A stretch of 64,000 bases of DNA, taken from positions 124,001-188,000 of the forward strand of contig JAIWNF010000027.1 of assembly GCA_025093555.1 (NCBI GenBank), read 5' to 3'. Below the pieces are notes generated by a model. That model did no database searches and was not told the origin of the DNA. It saw only the letters and a program-made list of their open reading frames with translations. The stretch's first letter is position 1; each line of letters begins with the position of its first letter. This document shows, piece by piece, positions 28,088-41,380 of the stretch. The DNA comes from Circinella umbellata. Lineage: Eukaryota; Mucoromycota; Mucoromycetes; Mucorales; Lichtheimiaceae. The position numbers and the translations under genes were made by a program.

Positions 28088-30246
28088 TAACAGTAAAATT
28101 GAATGAATCTCTTGTACCCTCTCCGTTCCTTTTTTTTTTTCGTTCATGATACGTAATTAATAATGATTATCTCATGACAATAACCAAGAAAATCATATAT
28201 CAACATTATGTGCAAGATGACAAACAGAAAAAAAAAACAAAAAAAGAGACGGTAGCGTTACTATCATAACAAAAAAAATATATAAATGATTTATCTTCTA
28301 GCATTACAAGAGAATTCATGAAATTTAAAGATGGAAATTATATACAAAACAATTCTTTCTATACTACTACTGTACTTTTTGACAATATCTTTTGTTTTAT
28401 CAAATAAACGATTCTATCATACACTTTTAAAATTAAATCTCACTGTTTGATACATATTATTGAAAAATTACTTTTGTTGTATTTCTGTTAAGGAGAAAGT
28501 GGTAGTCTTTTCCAACATGGAATGGGTTCGTAGTAGTGAAATTGTTTGCTAATATTACTGATTAACAATAGTTTCATTTTTGAAATATAATTTTTTTTTT
28601 GTTCTGTTAAAAGAGCCTATACGCAGTTATTCCAATAAACAAAAGAACTATACTTAAATTCATATCTAGTGTGTGTGAATGAATTCAGATGGTCAATAGG
28701 ATACAGTGTTTTACGTTCACAAATATAATTTTAGAAGGATCAAATACAACGTTTGGATTTACTTAATGATCAGTTATGAATGTTTGGTTGGTCAGTATGA
28801 TTATTAAGCACTGAAAATTGATATTAAAACACTCAAAATTTGTATGACTGTCAGAAAATTTCATCAATATAAAAAAAAATTGTACATACAGGTACGTAAA
28901 TAAAATCATTTATTTATCGCTTATACGATATTATGGATATATTATAGCTTGTGGCATAACGTTCCATTGTGTATTGTGTTTCAAAACGATTATATTACAA
29001 AGTTCAATAATTGGAAACTGACTTGGTCCTCGTTTTATGTGTTGTATCTAGATACATTTCGGCAGATATATAGACTTATTGGAAATGGACATGTTTATAC
29101 ATACCGAACTTATTTCAATCAATAGTAGACTTGAGCTTTAGAAAGTGAGTACTCATTGTATCAGAGAAACTTGTTCAATATATTCAATACGTACGCTTCT
29201 GTTGCATTCATTTATCTTACACTTTTCACGAATATACGCTCATATTTTCTTGATGTTTTTTACGTACAAATAACATGATGTACATTATGAATGTGTTCGA
29301 TGGTGATATATACATAGCGTTCTATCAAGTCTACCAACCATTACCCCCAATTGATAACAAAAAGCCGTAATAGCTTGAAAGATTTTCTGTCCAACTATGT
29401 GACCTATCTGCGTCAATCACCTGGAATTTATTATTGACTTTCAATTGAGAGCAACAACAAAGCAAAGGTACTATCAAACTTTCAATCAAGTTCCTTGACA
29501 TGAAAATATTTGAGTAAATAATGATATATGTACCCGTTCCTATATCAACGTGGAGGCGGATTCCCTTAACTAACATGTTAATTTTCAAGGTTCAACATTT
29601 TCTTTTTGATCAAGGGGGGGGGGCGTAGATATCAGCTGAACCCATTTCTTTTGGTTTATTTCTCATTGTTTGTAATAGGAAGAAACCAATTTTAGTGTGT
29701 AACAAGTAACAAAAAAAAAAAAACCTTAAGCAAACGATGAAGTTTTACAAGTTTTGTACCGTCTTTCGTTTGCCTGCAGTATAGTTTGACGATAAAGCAA
29801 AACAATATCTGTCACGCCACTCAAATATACAGTAAGAATTAAAAAGAGTTTGATATAATAAAATCTTGATACAATGTACAGAATGTGTGTATATATGTGT
29901 ATATAAATAAAACATCATATACATACACAGAAATTCTGTAAATTCCGGTTTTTTTAATAAGCAAAAAATAATAATTGCTCTTTTTTTTTAACGTTGTAAA
30001 AAAATTACATGAGAAAAAAAAGTTAGGCGAAAATAAGAGAAAGAAAAAAAAAACAAAACAACGAAATGATGTAAATATGGGATGTGTGTATGTGAATTGT
30101 ATAAAAAGGGAAAACTGTATTATATTTAAGCGCTCTTGGCAAGCTCTGTTAAAAAAGAATAAAATAAATATATGTTAGGTATCAATTTTAAATCAATTTA
30201 AATGATGAACCCTTACTATAAAAGAAAGAAGGCTAAAAAGAATTTA
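28088..30246. other. 2.1-kb intergenic region, nothing certain
   Basis: No intact gene. On the - strand an open stretch at 29331-29588 contains QVIDADRSHSWTENLSS, somewhat protein-like, but it has no start context or homology I can name. The DNA near 29976-30060 is A-rich. The 3' side borders the ATP synthase gene. Confidence 0.4.
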
Positions 30247-31518
30247 TTAACAAAACTTACTTTGGATGTCAACAACAGCTTGATCCAAGATTTCCTTTTG
30301 AATCTTGGGGTCCTTCAAATCCTTTTGAATCTTTTCGATCAAGTAAGCAGCGAGTTGCTTTTGTTCACGTTCACGAAGGTTAGCTTCATGACGAACCCAA
30401 GAATCAAGAGTGCTCTTGACTTCAGAGGCAACAGCAACTTGTTGCTTCAAAGCAAAAGCTTCAGCTTCAATTTGAGCGGTTTCACGGGACAATTCAAACA
30501 ATCCCTTGGTGACATCAACAAGATCCTTCATTTGACCAGCTTCGTTGATACGTTCTTGGACAGCGGTCTTGTGATCGTTACGAGCTTGGTTCAAGATGGA
30601 CTTGATACGCTGTTTATTTTATATAGAAAAAAAAAAGAAACACAATATAATTAATATTTGATTTCTTTTTTTTTCCTTCAAAACCTCCCCCCCCAAAAAA
30701 TCTCGCGTCCTTATATCCTTAATTCTTCTTTTTTTTTATTATCTTACGTTAATGTGATCGTTGGCCATGTTGTTGTAAGGTTCACGCAAGTACTTGAGCA
30801 AAACAGCCAAAAGACCACCAGAAGCAACCAAGACAAGAGTTTCTTCGTTGAAAACATAGATTTCCTTGGAGATAAGGAAAGTAGCCAAACCAGTGCTCAA
30901 AGTAACGAAACCAGTCTTGGAAACGAAAGAGTTACCGGGCAACGAATCAATGATGCTAGCAGCCTTTTGCTTAGGTTCAACTATTAAATATATAATACAA
31001 TCAATAAACTATTCTTGTTCCCACATATTTTAAAATATATACGTTGTCGTCTTGTTTGTTGAGAGACTGGTTTTTTTTTTTTTTCGCGTGTATATATATA
31101 TGCTTTTTTTTTTTTCGTTCTTTTTTTTTAAAATGTATTTTGACTCACCTTCTTTACCGGTGCTATAAGCACGGACGCTATATTTAATAAAAAGAAAGAC
31201 ATATTTATTTAGTTGTTGTTTTTTCAATCTTTCTTTTTTTTTCTTTCTAATCTCTAACAAAAAACAAATAATTTTGATCGATTCACACAAATCACGAATT
31301 CACTTACGCAGCAGCACCAGCAGCTTGGCGCGAAATGGTCATTGCGGGACGAGCGACGGCAGCAGCTATAAGATTTTTAAAATGTCATTCCATGTCATTT
31401 TAGTAAAAATTTTTTTTTGAAAAATCCAGTTATAAATGGCGTTTCCATTTATAAAACAAAAAAAAATCGAAATCGAACATTTACCCGCAGCACCCTTTGT
31501 CAACAATCTGAAAGCCAT
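30247..31518 (-). CDS. ATP4: Mitochondrial ATP synthase subunit b (subunit 4)
   Basis: Five exons on the - strand: 31485-31518, 31308-31365, 31149-31177, 30748-30980, 30247-30609 (238 aa). The N-terminus MAFRLLTKGAAG plus AVARPAMTISRQAA is a mitochondrial presequence. Two membrane-spanning stretches follow (GFVTLSTGLATFLISKEIYV and TLVLVASGGLLAVLLKYL), then a long charged helix (RIKSILNQARNDHKTAVQER ...) ending DLKDPKIQKEILDQAVVDIQ. This is the peripheral stalk subunit that ties F1 to Fo. Length matches the family. The 29- and 58-nt exons are small but keep the frame. At the 3' end CAAAGTAAGTTTTG can be read either as coding (ending SKFC) or as a splice donor to TTTTATAG 45 nt on, which would give a slightly different tail. 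Confidence 0.93.
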
Positions 31519-32323
31519 TGGCTATACAAATTAAGTAAAGAAATAAATAAAAAAATTCATTGAGTTATATATTTTATGTATTATTTTTTTCCTTTTCATA
31601 ATGAATGGTTCTCATCAGTCTGTTCAGTATATTTCAAACTTACAATAGAGGGGGAGGGTAGATACGACTTTTTTTTTGAAAGCTTAACTGTTTTTTCCTA
31701 TTTTTTAGAGGGGGGGGACAAAAAATTCGGCCGGGGTTAGAGGCTCCATAACATTTACACGTCACAGTGTTCCGATACCCGCTTAAGAGTCCTAATTCGC
31801 TAATGTCCTTTTGTAACTGTTTGCTGTACCTTAAAAAAAACTTTCTTTTCATTAGCTGGAGGAGGCAGTAATTAGGATCATTATCCTTTTTTCATATTTC
31901 TTATTAGGTTAATATGTAATATGATAACCATACTGTCCTTTTACATAGTGTACATAATCAATTTTTGTTTTTGTTTTTTACAACTACCAGGTTATTGAGA
32001 CAGAGGAATTATATATTTTTTCTGTAAAAATAAAATCTAGACAACAATTAAAATTTTATCCACATTTCATGCAATACTATAGATACAGGGGATACTAATA
32101 AGATATTTATATATTTATTTTATATACTCATTTTTCATTCTTCATATTGTTGTTGAAACTATTTATGAAGGAAAGAAAAAAAAAAAGAAAAAAACGCACA
32201 AATTACAACGGTTGAATATATTTTTTTTTCTACAAATAATAATAATAAAGAAGACTAACAACTAAAAAGAAAAAAGGGGGAATTGTCTATATATTTTTTT
32301 TTATATAAGAAAGAGAAAAGAAC
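31519..32323. other. ATP4 promoter side and spacer
   Basis: A block at 31725-31840, 210-320 bases upstream of ATP4, is richer in G+C than its surroundings and contains ACACGTCACAGTG. The rest is A/T-rich, and the part near 32324 is the 3' flank of the phosphotransferase gene. An open frame across 31640-31852 on - runs through G and T homopolymers and is not believed. Confidence 0.45.
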
Positions 32324-34390
32324 TTAATTTTTCTTTTGCTTTGGAATCACAAGACATCGAATACCCAAATATGAACAGAATGAGTCAATTACAAGTGTGG
32401 CCCATTTCAAATAGGCTATCAATGCAAAAGCAAAGTATCCACAAATGTAATAATACTCAGTTTCAGGGGTAAAGATTGGGGAACTATATATTTATATATA
32501 GTCCATTAGAATAATTGTATCCACTTTTCCCACTTCATTTACAAGGTCTTTTTTTTTTCTCTCTCTTTCCATGTTCCCTCTTTGAGTCATTGAGTAGAAA
32601 AAAGAACTTACATATCGAAAACTCTTGGAAGATTACTAATGATAGCGCCGACAATAAGAGGAATTAAAAGAACTGTAAACCGAGGAAATCGAGTCTTGAG
32701 TAAATGGGCAAGAATAATTTTGGTAGCCATACGGCCAAATACAATACCCGTTGTCAAACAATAAAGAATATAATGATGATGAGAAAGAATAAAAGAGTAT
32801 GGAGAGGTAACCCAGAAGAAAAATGCAGCACAGTAGATGGTAATTGGAAAATTTTGAATAAGCATAGTGGATACAAATGGTTTGTTATTCTTGCGGCATG
32901 CTTTATACATGGCATAAAAACTATATATTTACCCCCCCCCATATATTAAAAAAAAAGAGTTGTTTTTTTAGCAAAAAGAACATGTTTGTAATTTCCGAAT
33001 AAAAAGGAAAAAAAAAAACATGGAGCCCAAATATAACTAAATTCTGTTCCCTGTATCTATATTCTCTCCCTCTCTCTCTCTCTCACACACACACAGAGAC
33101 AAGTCCTAAAAGTCCACCCCCCCATCATAAGATCTAATCCAATTTGTGTTTTTTTACTCGAATAACTTATTATAACGTACCAGGCAGGAAGGTGAGTGAA
33201 TAGGAACATAAAGGCGATAAATAAGATAATCACATGACATAAAGGCATGGAATCGAGAATAGCTGGTAATGACCATGATTCGGGAACAAACTGACCTAAA
33301 GGAAGTTCCCACATGGATGGTCCTGAGAACATTATAAAAAAGCATATTCCATTAGAGTGAGTAACCGTGTCTTTTTTTTTCATTTATCTCATCCATCCTG
33401 TGATAATATGACCTCTCCCCATCAGTTTTCTCAAGTTTCGATAATATAATCCATACGATCCAAATCCCACAATGCTAAAAAAAAGTTTACCATAGACACC
33501 CGAAAGAATAAAAACAATACATGATATAATAACACCTTCAGTAGGTGCATTGACATAACCCAAATATAATGTTCCAGTATGATATTCTTCAGCTGTTGAT
33601 AAATAAAATCCAAACATGGCAATACTATACAAAATAACACTACCGATAGAATGTCCCATACCCAATGCTGCAGCTTGTAATAAAGCAGCAAATGAGGTAT
33701 TTAAAGCATCACATCCATGATCAAATAATTCACCTAAAGGAGATGAAGTTCCAGTACGTCTTGCTTGTTTACCATCCACATTATCAAACGTACTATAAAG
33801 CCAAAGTGATGCAGCAAATCTATAAAACACAAAGAAAATAGAAAATGAGTCTGAGTGTATATATACAAATACGGCTAAGTTGTAATAATGCTCGGAAAAA
33901 AGTCAAGAATAATTATATCTCGCCTTTTTTGATCTATATAACTTACCCATAATATAACCAACTTGGTCCACCTTCTGCATCCATTTCTGGTGCGAAAACA
34001 ACCATTAAACCAACACTAATGATCATAAAACATAATCCGATGAGTGTGATCAGATTAGGTCTACAATTGATTTAATATAATATAATGTCAGCTTTTTTTT
34101 CTTCTTATTCTTTTCCACGATTTCTTTTGGGTTCCCAATACTAGCTCCTTCAATCTTACACACTGTCTCTCTCTCTCTCTCTCCCCCACCCTCCTTTTCC
34201 TCGAAAACAACTTTTCAAAACATTAAAATACTTGCGCAATCCATAATGGAAAAAGTTCAATAGATTTATTCCAATAATGTTTTAAAATAAATCGACTTGT
34301 AAATGACTTGTCAACAGCAGAATACTTGTAAAGTTTCAAGTTTTTAAGTTGTTCTTCGGGTAAAAGGTCGTTTGAAAATATAGCTGCCAT
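32324..34390 (-). CDS. EPT1: Choline/ethanolamine phosphotransferase (CDP-alcohol phosphatidyltransferase)
   Basis: Six exons on the - strand: 34236-34390, 33947-34060, 33491-33819, 33181-33322, 32612-32920, 32324-32483 (402 aa). The family signature DG(x)2AR(x)8G(x)3D(x)3D is complete: DGKQAR, then GELFDHGCD (about residues 103-125). About eight hydrophobic segments follow, and the protein ends CLVIPKQKKN. The enzyme moves phosphocholine or phosphoethanolamine from the CDP-alcohol to diacylglycerol in the ER/Golgi membrane (last step of the Kennedy pathway). Which headgroup it prefers (CPT1 versus EPT1) cannot be told. Intron 1 (34061-34235) uses GCAAGT as donor: the GC choice gives WIAPNLITLIG and closes the frame, whereas the nearby GT choice leads at once to a stop. 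Confidence 0.93.
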
Positions 34391-37300
34391 TTTTTTTTTG
34401 TTTAATAAAGAAGGGGTAAAAAACCAATATAAAACAGTTCTTTTTTTTTTTAGGGTTGAACCTTTTTTATATTAGTTCGTGTATATATTTTTCTTGTTGT
34501 CTATGCTGTTATGATAATTCTTGACAACAATATTTATATGTGTTACTATAGAAACTAAAAAGAATAAAAAGTGAGAAAGAGAAAAGAAAACGCGTTTTAT
34601 GAAAAATTTAGGAACGGTTTATATAAATTGTGATGGGGGGGACGTGTGTATGTCTTTTTGTCAATATGTATTTGTGTATGTGTGGGGGGAGGGGGAGGGA
34701 AGGTTCAATTATGTTTAGCTTTAAAAGTTAGAAAAATATTAAAGAGATCCCATCAATTTTATCGGTCACACAAATATCCCCAAAAGCGGGCGCTTCTTTT
34801 CAAATCTTTCACATGTTGTCATTTTTTAATATTGAAGTGAATTCATCATTTGATTCATAAAAGAATTCGCGTGGGTAATATAAGCAGATAGATAATATTA
34901 TTAACAATGCGTACCTGTTAAGCTACTTATATAGCATACTATAGAAAACATATATATCTTGTAAAGAAACTTTCTTTTTGTTCCACAAAACCTTACAAAA
35001 AAAAAACAAAAATGACATTTTTTTTCACCCCATGGCGAATTGAAAAAAAAAAAAGCAATCATACTACTTTATTCTTTTGAGAATTAATAACAAGTAAAAT
35101 GTTGACATTATTTTCCCCTCTCTACTTCAAAAAAAAAGGCATTCCATCAATGACAATCAAAAATATACAATGCTTAAAAGTTTTGTTTAAGAGGAATTAG
35201 TTACATTTCGAATACCAAAAAAAAAAGGCACAGTTTAGACATATCTTGAAAATATTTCCATAAATAGATCGTTCAACAAACAATTGTCATTTGCAAATGT
35301 TTTTATTTTCTCACGAAACAAAAGAAACCAGGTAAGATATGTTGATCATTTTTAAACGCTTTAAAGAATTACTAAAAAGATATAAAATGAGACAAATATT
35401 GCTGGGATGACATGTATATTTAAATAGCTTAATGAATTGAAAAGAAAGCGGGTTGTTTTGATGTCAATGAAATATCCATGGGACGAAAAAAATATTGGAT
35501 TTATTGTGGATATCAACCATTTAAAGGTCATAGTTGATGGCAATACATTAAATTTTCAGGTTAACTATTTATAGCATAATACCAACTACAGCATTAATAA
35601 ATCACTCATACACAATTTAATAATGCGAGAATAAGATATTATAATCTACTCTATTGAAGATGACATTTATATTTCAATTACGCTGACTTGAATTAGGACT
35701 CATTTTCTTGACCCAAATAAATCTAAAAGTTACATAAAAAAAGCTCATAAAAAAAAGATTTGTAGAATAAAATAACAACGGTTTTATAAATGAATACTAT
35801 ATTGAGTCAAGAGTAGTAAATGTTTTCCAAAAATTATATAGGTTGCTATGGTAATTTATTTTGTTACTACGATACGTACGTAGAATATACGGTTTATATT
35901 TATCTACGTATACCGCAAATACTAAACAAATAATCTTTCTACTACTACAAAAACAATATATGCAAAACAAAAGAGTATTATGAACATTTTTTGCATCTCA
36001 GTCTTTTATCGCTATGTACGTATCTTATAAATTAAACTATCATATTTTTTATTTTAAAGGTACTATTCGCTGTATTCTATACATATATACGAAGTTTACA
36101 TGCTATCATACTTTATATTAGCCACCAAGATTTATAGTATATATATATAAAGATTATTATTTAATTAAATAAAAAAAAAGAACCAAAGACTGCACATTTT
36201 ATTGACAATGTGAAATAACTATAAAATAAGGAAGTTGGAACTACGTAATTGTGATCCTACGCAAACCATTAAGCAAAGCGTTTCATCAATTATGTACTCT
36301 TTTCTTCCCAAAAAAAAACACATTTTACAAGATAAGCTTTTAATATAAATAGATTATGTCACTGGAAAAAAAAATGATAAAATAAGTTCTATCTAAACCT
36401 AGAAAGAGGATACTAAAGTTAATGATGATGATAAATAATCTTCTGTGGATCACAAAAGGATGAAACCTTGATATTTTTTTTTTACCCATGAAAGAAAAAA
36501 GGTTCATTATTTCTTTTTTTTTTTCCCCTCTCAATTCCTTCGGTGTTTACAGTCCAAGGACACACTTAAATTCTATTTCTCTTGAAAAGATAATTAGATA
36601 TATATCAAGTTTATATATATATAAAGTGTATACTATATATATAAATAATTCATCAGCAGTTGAAATTCCTTTCAAAAAGAAGTCCTTTTTTTTAAAAAAA
36701 AAATAGGTGCCACACGTCATCCGGTCTCGTCCCCCCCTTGGGTTTTTAACCAGATTTGGTAATTCAAACATGGAAGCCAAAAAAGAAAAAAGTGGGGGGT
36801 GCAAAGGAAAAGGGAGCCTCTTTTTTTTTGGGGGGGAGAGGAGGAGGGAAGTATAAAGGAGAAAGGGGAATTTATACAGGTAAGTACGTAAATAATTTAA
36901 AAAGGGCCTTTAAAGAAATAAATCTTTTTTATCAATTCGATTCGATTCGATTCGATTCAGATGAACCACGTTTTTTCGTTTCCATCAAGTACGTCGTTTA
37001 TAAAGGAAAGAAAAAAGTCTCGGCATTTTTTTTTGCATCAAATACTTAGCAATCGAACGGTGATACAAAAAAAAAAAAAGAGTGGATTCATATTATTATT
37101 TTTATCCTTGGCAGAAAAAAAAAGCACGGGTCCTATATTTATATATAATTGATTTTTATATAAGTCTTCTTACTAAGGTACGATTATAATTTAACTACGT
37201 ATCTTATGTTAGATATGATAATTATAGATTAACGAAGCAAAAAGGGCAATAAAATTCAATCTCTTTTTTTTATTTTTGGTTCTCCCTTTTATTATTTATC

Positions 37301-38040
37301 TTTCATTCTAAAAAGCATAATACACGCCTATTTACCTAATTTTTGACAAGTTCAAAAAAAGGTAATACTTTTTTCTTATTCTCTTTTTCATCTCGGTCAC
37401 CTTCAAATTTATAATTGACGCGCAATAACTTGAGTAGTGTGTTGTAAAAAAAAAAAAAAAGAACGTTCTTCTTTGTAAATTTAACTCTTTTTTATTTTTC
37501 TTATATAACTTTAATCTCATGCTCTTCATTTGAATTCTTTTTTATTTATTTATTTATTTTTTACAACAACGACAACAACAACAACAACAGCCATTCAAAA
37601 GTTTTTTTTTTTTTTCTAATTCCCTCCAGAAAAAAAACATTACAGCTTTTTTGCCAAACCCACTACAACAACTTTTGTTCTTTTTTTCCATTGAAAAAAA
37701 AAAAGGAATTGTTTCATTTTTTTACTTCATCGAAACTCACTTTTTTTTTTTTTTTTTTTTTGGACGCCGCTTAATACTCTTTTTTTTTTTTGTTGAAAAG
37801 AAAAGGAACCAATACATAAGAACACCCTTCGTTGGAAAAGAAGGCGAACGAAAAAACAAAACAAAACAAAACCCAATTACATATAAATTGAACAACAACA
37901 ATAATAATTACTCAAAAACCTAAACTAATTCCCCAGTTTTTTTTTTTTTCAAAAAAAAAAGTTTCCCTTTTTTTCTTTTCCCTTCCCCTTTATTGGGTTA
38001 CATTCTAAAAAAAAAGAACAGTTATATATATATACATAAA
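34391..38040. other. 3.6-kb spacer with divergent promoters, low complexity
   Basis: The 34391-34900 part is upstream of the phosphotransferase. It includes ACGCGT at about 34592 and TTTCACATG at 34807-34815 (reverse CATGTGAAA, near the inositol/choline element of yeast). The 37450-38040 part, upstream of the cyclin-like gene, is full of T8-T20 tracts and AAC repeats, a long leader type. Between them DNA is A/T-rich, with TACGTACGTA at 35873-35882 and a G-rich tract near 36795-36850. No gene was recognised. Confidence 0.45.
36935..36959. repeat. (ATTCG)5 pentanucleotide repeat
   Basis: Four perfect ATTCG units and one ATTCA unit stand in tandem in non-coding DNA. Confidence 0.9.
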
Positions 38041-40946
38041 ATGTATCCACATTATCATCATCAACCATTGGATACAACAGGTGGTAATAATGTAATGTCT
38101 GCTACAACTGGATCAATGTATCACCATCAACAACAGCAACAACAACAACCACAAACTGCGCGTCAACCACCTCATCCTCAATATCACCAATCTATAACTA
38201 CTACAACACCCAGTACAACAGTTATTCCACCTCATCACCCAACTGTACCTTCCCAAGCTTCAGTAGCTGCAACTGCTTCTGCTGTTCGACATCCAACAAC
38301 TGTTTATCAATCCACTCAACCTCCTCCTCCAGAACCATTACCGAGTGCAACAGATATTCATCAAACATTACAATTAACTATTCCACAAATGGCGGAGTTC
38401 GCTTCTTCAATGGTTTATCTAATGTGGCATGCTCGAAGACCTTCTGTAATGGCTTTACACAGTGCTTCTAAAACAGCGGATGTTCATGCCGATCCACAAC
38501 AAGATGTTTTACAAAGTAGAGAAACAGCTAATATTGCTAGTGCTACAAGTAGTGCATTTAAAAAGTTTTCTCGTCAGGTAAAAAAAAAAATATTATTATT
38601 ATATAATCATATGTCTATATATCAAATAATAACTTAAAATATATATTTATTAGATTTTACATGCAACACAATTATCAGAATCAGTAGTCATGTTATCATT
38701 AAAATATATTGCAATGTTATTACAAAAGAATCCAAATATTCAAGGTGCAGAAGGATCTGAATATCGTTTATTTACAGTAGCATTAATGTTAGGTAAAGTG
38801 TTTATAAAAAAAGGGGGAGGAGGGAAACACTGTTGTTTTTTGTTGTGGGGAAATAAAAAGGAGGAGGGAGGGGGTTGTTGGGATAAGGAACCTCATACAA
38901 AGAAAAGAGATAAAGTCCCATTTGATTAATTATTTTTATCTTTAAAAAATTATAGCGAATAAATTTCTTGATGATAATACATTCACCAACAAAACATGGT
39001 CAGATGTATCTGGTATGAAAGTAACCGATTTAAATATTATGGAACTTGAATTTTTAGATGTCTTGAATTTTGGATTATTTGTGGGTAAAGATGAATTTGG
39101 AAGATGGAAAGTAGCACTAGTCAATTTTAAGAATCAATTACAATCTGTTTATCAAGCACAAGAACAACAACAACGACAAAAAATGATTGAAGCCTCTTTA
39201 AAAAGTGTTGGTTTATCTATGTTACAACCTCAAGATCAACAACCAAATCAACCACAAGCACAACAGCAACAGCAACAACAACAATGGGGTGGTGTTTCTC
39301 ATGATATATCACGACAACAACAACAACAACAACAACAAACACAGCAACAAACACCTCAACAAGCAGCTTATCATCAACAATATCTTTATCTGTTATCTAA
39401 AGCACAACAACCTCAATTCCCTACACAACCATTAAATCAACCACTTGTTCGAGTACCATTAAGAATACCGGCTCAACCAGTTTATATGAATGCTGGGCAT
39501 TCATCATCTTCACAACAAACTACACCAGCGGTACAACAACCTCCTCCTCCTCAACAACAACAACAACAATCTGCACAATCAATATATGATGATCCAACTT
39601 CTTCCTCTATAATGAATCCAATGCGTTCAAGTAATAGTGTTGCACCTGTGATTGTTACATCAACCAATATACATCCTACAATTGCCGAAACGAATAATAA
39701 TAAACGACCTCCTTATGTACCACCATCAGTACATCAACAACAACAAAATATTGCACCATCCCCTATTGATACCCAATTTTCATCTCATTACCCACCACGT
39801 CAAACACCCACATCTTCTACTACTGTGATGCACCCTCCTGTTGCAACAAGTAAACCAATTAATAATCATAATAATAGTAATACGACGAATAGTAGTAATA
39901 GGCCAATGTATGACAATTATGGGATGGTAACAACAAATAATAATGGTGTTGCTAATGATTCATTATATCCCAATTATATTCAACAACAACAACAACAGTC
40001 TAGCAGAGTATCATCTACTCCTATTACTAGTACATCACAGCAACAAGGTTATCCTCCACCATTGGCACCATCACAAACACCTACTTCAAGTTATCCTCCA
40101 CAACAGCCACCACCTTCAATTTCATCACAGCCACCTCAGCCTCCGCAGCAACAACAGTTAAGGCAAACACCAGTCATACAACAACCTCCACCACCCCATG
40201 ATTATGGTAACACAGCCACATCTTCTTCAATGTATTATTATGCTACACCATCTACTACACCCACATCTGTACATACAGATAATACATATCAACAACAACA
40301 GCAACAATCTCAAGGATATAGTAGTAATGGATCACGTCAACAACAAGTTCGTTCTTATTATTTGGAATCACCTGCACCACCTACTCAACAAATGGCAACA
40401 CCCGTGAGTAGTACTTCAGCTGTTGAGTATCATCATAATAATTATGGAATATCTGGATCAACATCACAATCTGTGATCAATGGTGATATGTATGCTAATA
40501 GTAATAATAATAATTCACAACAACAACAACAACAACGGATGATGCGTACAACATCTAATCCTGCATATCAGGTAAAAATAGTTTAGTTTTGGATAGTGTT
40601 ATATTTTAATGAAGTATTCATGATAATAATATATATATATATATATATATATATGTGATAGAATTTAAACATGTATCCACCTCCACCTCAATCATCGATA
40701 CCATCACAACAACAACAGCAACAATTATCATATAATAATAATATGAATAATGTTATTCCTAGTGGTAATAATAATCATAAATCTTCTTATCAACAACATT
40801 CACGTCAACAAAAACCTCCTAATCAACAACAACAACATCCACCAACACAACAATCACATCCACCTTCTGAAGAATATAATGGTCCTATTCCAGAAGATCC
40901 ATTAACAGCTGCTGAATCTTATCGAAGTTCTCAACATAGACGATGA
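38041..40946 (+). CDS. Clg1-like cyclin with long Gln-rich tail
   Basis: Four exons (38041-38577, 38654-38792, 38956-40571, 40662-40946) give 858 aa. A His/Gln/Pro-rich N-terminus leads to a cyclin box (about 115-340): IPQMAEFASSMVYLMWHARR, HATQLSESVVMLSLKYIAML, EYRLFTVALMLANKFLDDNT, WSDVSGMKVTDLNIMELEFL and LNFGLFVGKDEFGRW. The rest (about 340-858) is poly-Gln/Pro/Asn/Ser without domains. A Pho80/Pcl-type cyclin box combined with Gln-rich tails recalls yeast Clg1, a partner of the CDK Pho85. The tail is rich in CAA/CAG repeats and likely varies in length. The start is the first ATG in the frame. The partner and process are inferred from family only. Confidence 0.85.
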
Positions 40947-41380
40947 TCCCCCCCCTTCTCCTCATTCTTTTTCCTTTTAGCAATAACTCTCTAACACATA
41001 TTTTTTTCCATCAATTTTTTTTATATATGTATACATATATTCAACAACAACAACAACAACAACAACTCCTTTTTTTTATATTATTATCCATTATTATTAT
41101 TATCATTTACTCTTTTTTTTTTCATTGTTCTCACAAGAAAAAAGCAAAAACAAAAAAAAAAAAGAAAGTATTATTATTATATTTATCACCTCCCCCCACC
41201 CCACTTCTTCTTCTTTTGTTTTCAACTTTCCAGAAACTTTTTTATATTTTTTTTTGTTGTGTGCATACCAGCTTGCTGTATTCCTTTTTTCTTTTTTTTC
41301 TTATATATATATATATTATTATTATTATTATTACAAAATATGATTAGGTTAAAAAAAAAAAAGGGGAGAGGGAAGGGGAA
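40947..41380. other. Convergent 3' region between the cyclin and TPT1 genes
   Basis: Two genes end facing each other 434 bases apart. The stretch contains C, T and A homopolymers, an (AAC)n tract at about 41043-41066 and (ATT)n at 41314-41333. No third gene is seen. Confidence 0.6.

Noticed and set aside
31640..31852. 70-codon frame upstream of ATP4
   Set aside because: It crosses T9 and G8 homopolymers, has no partner exons and no family resemblance.
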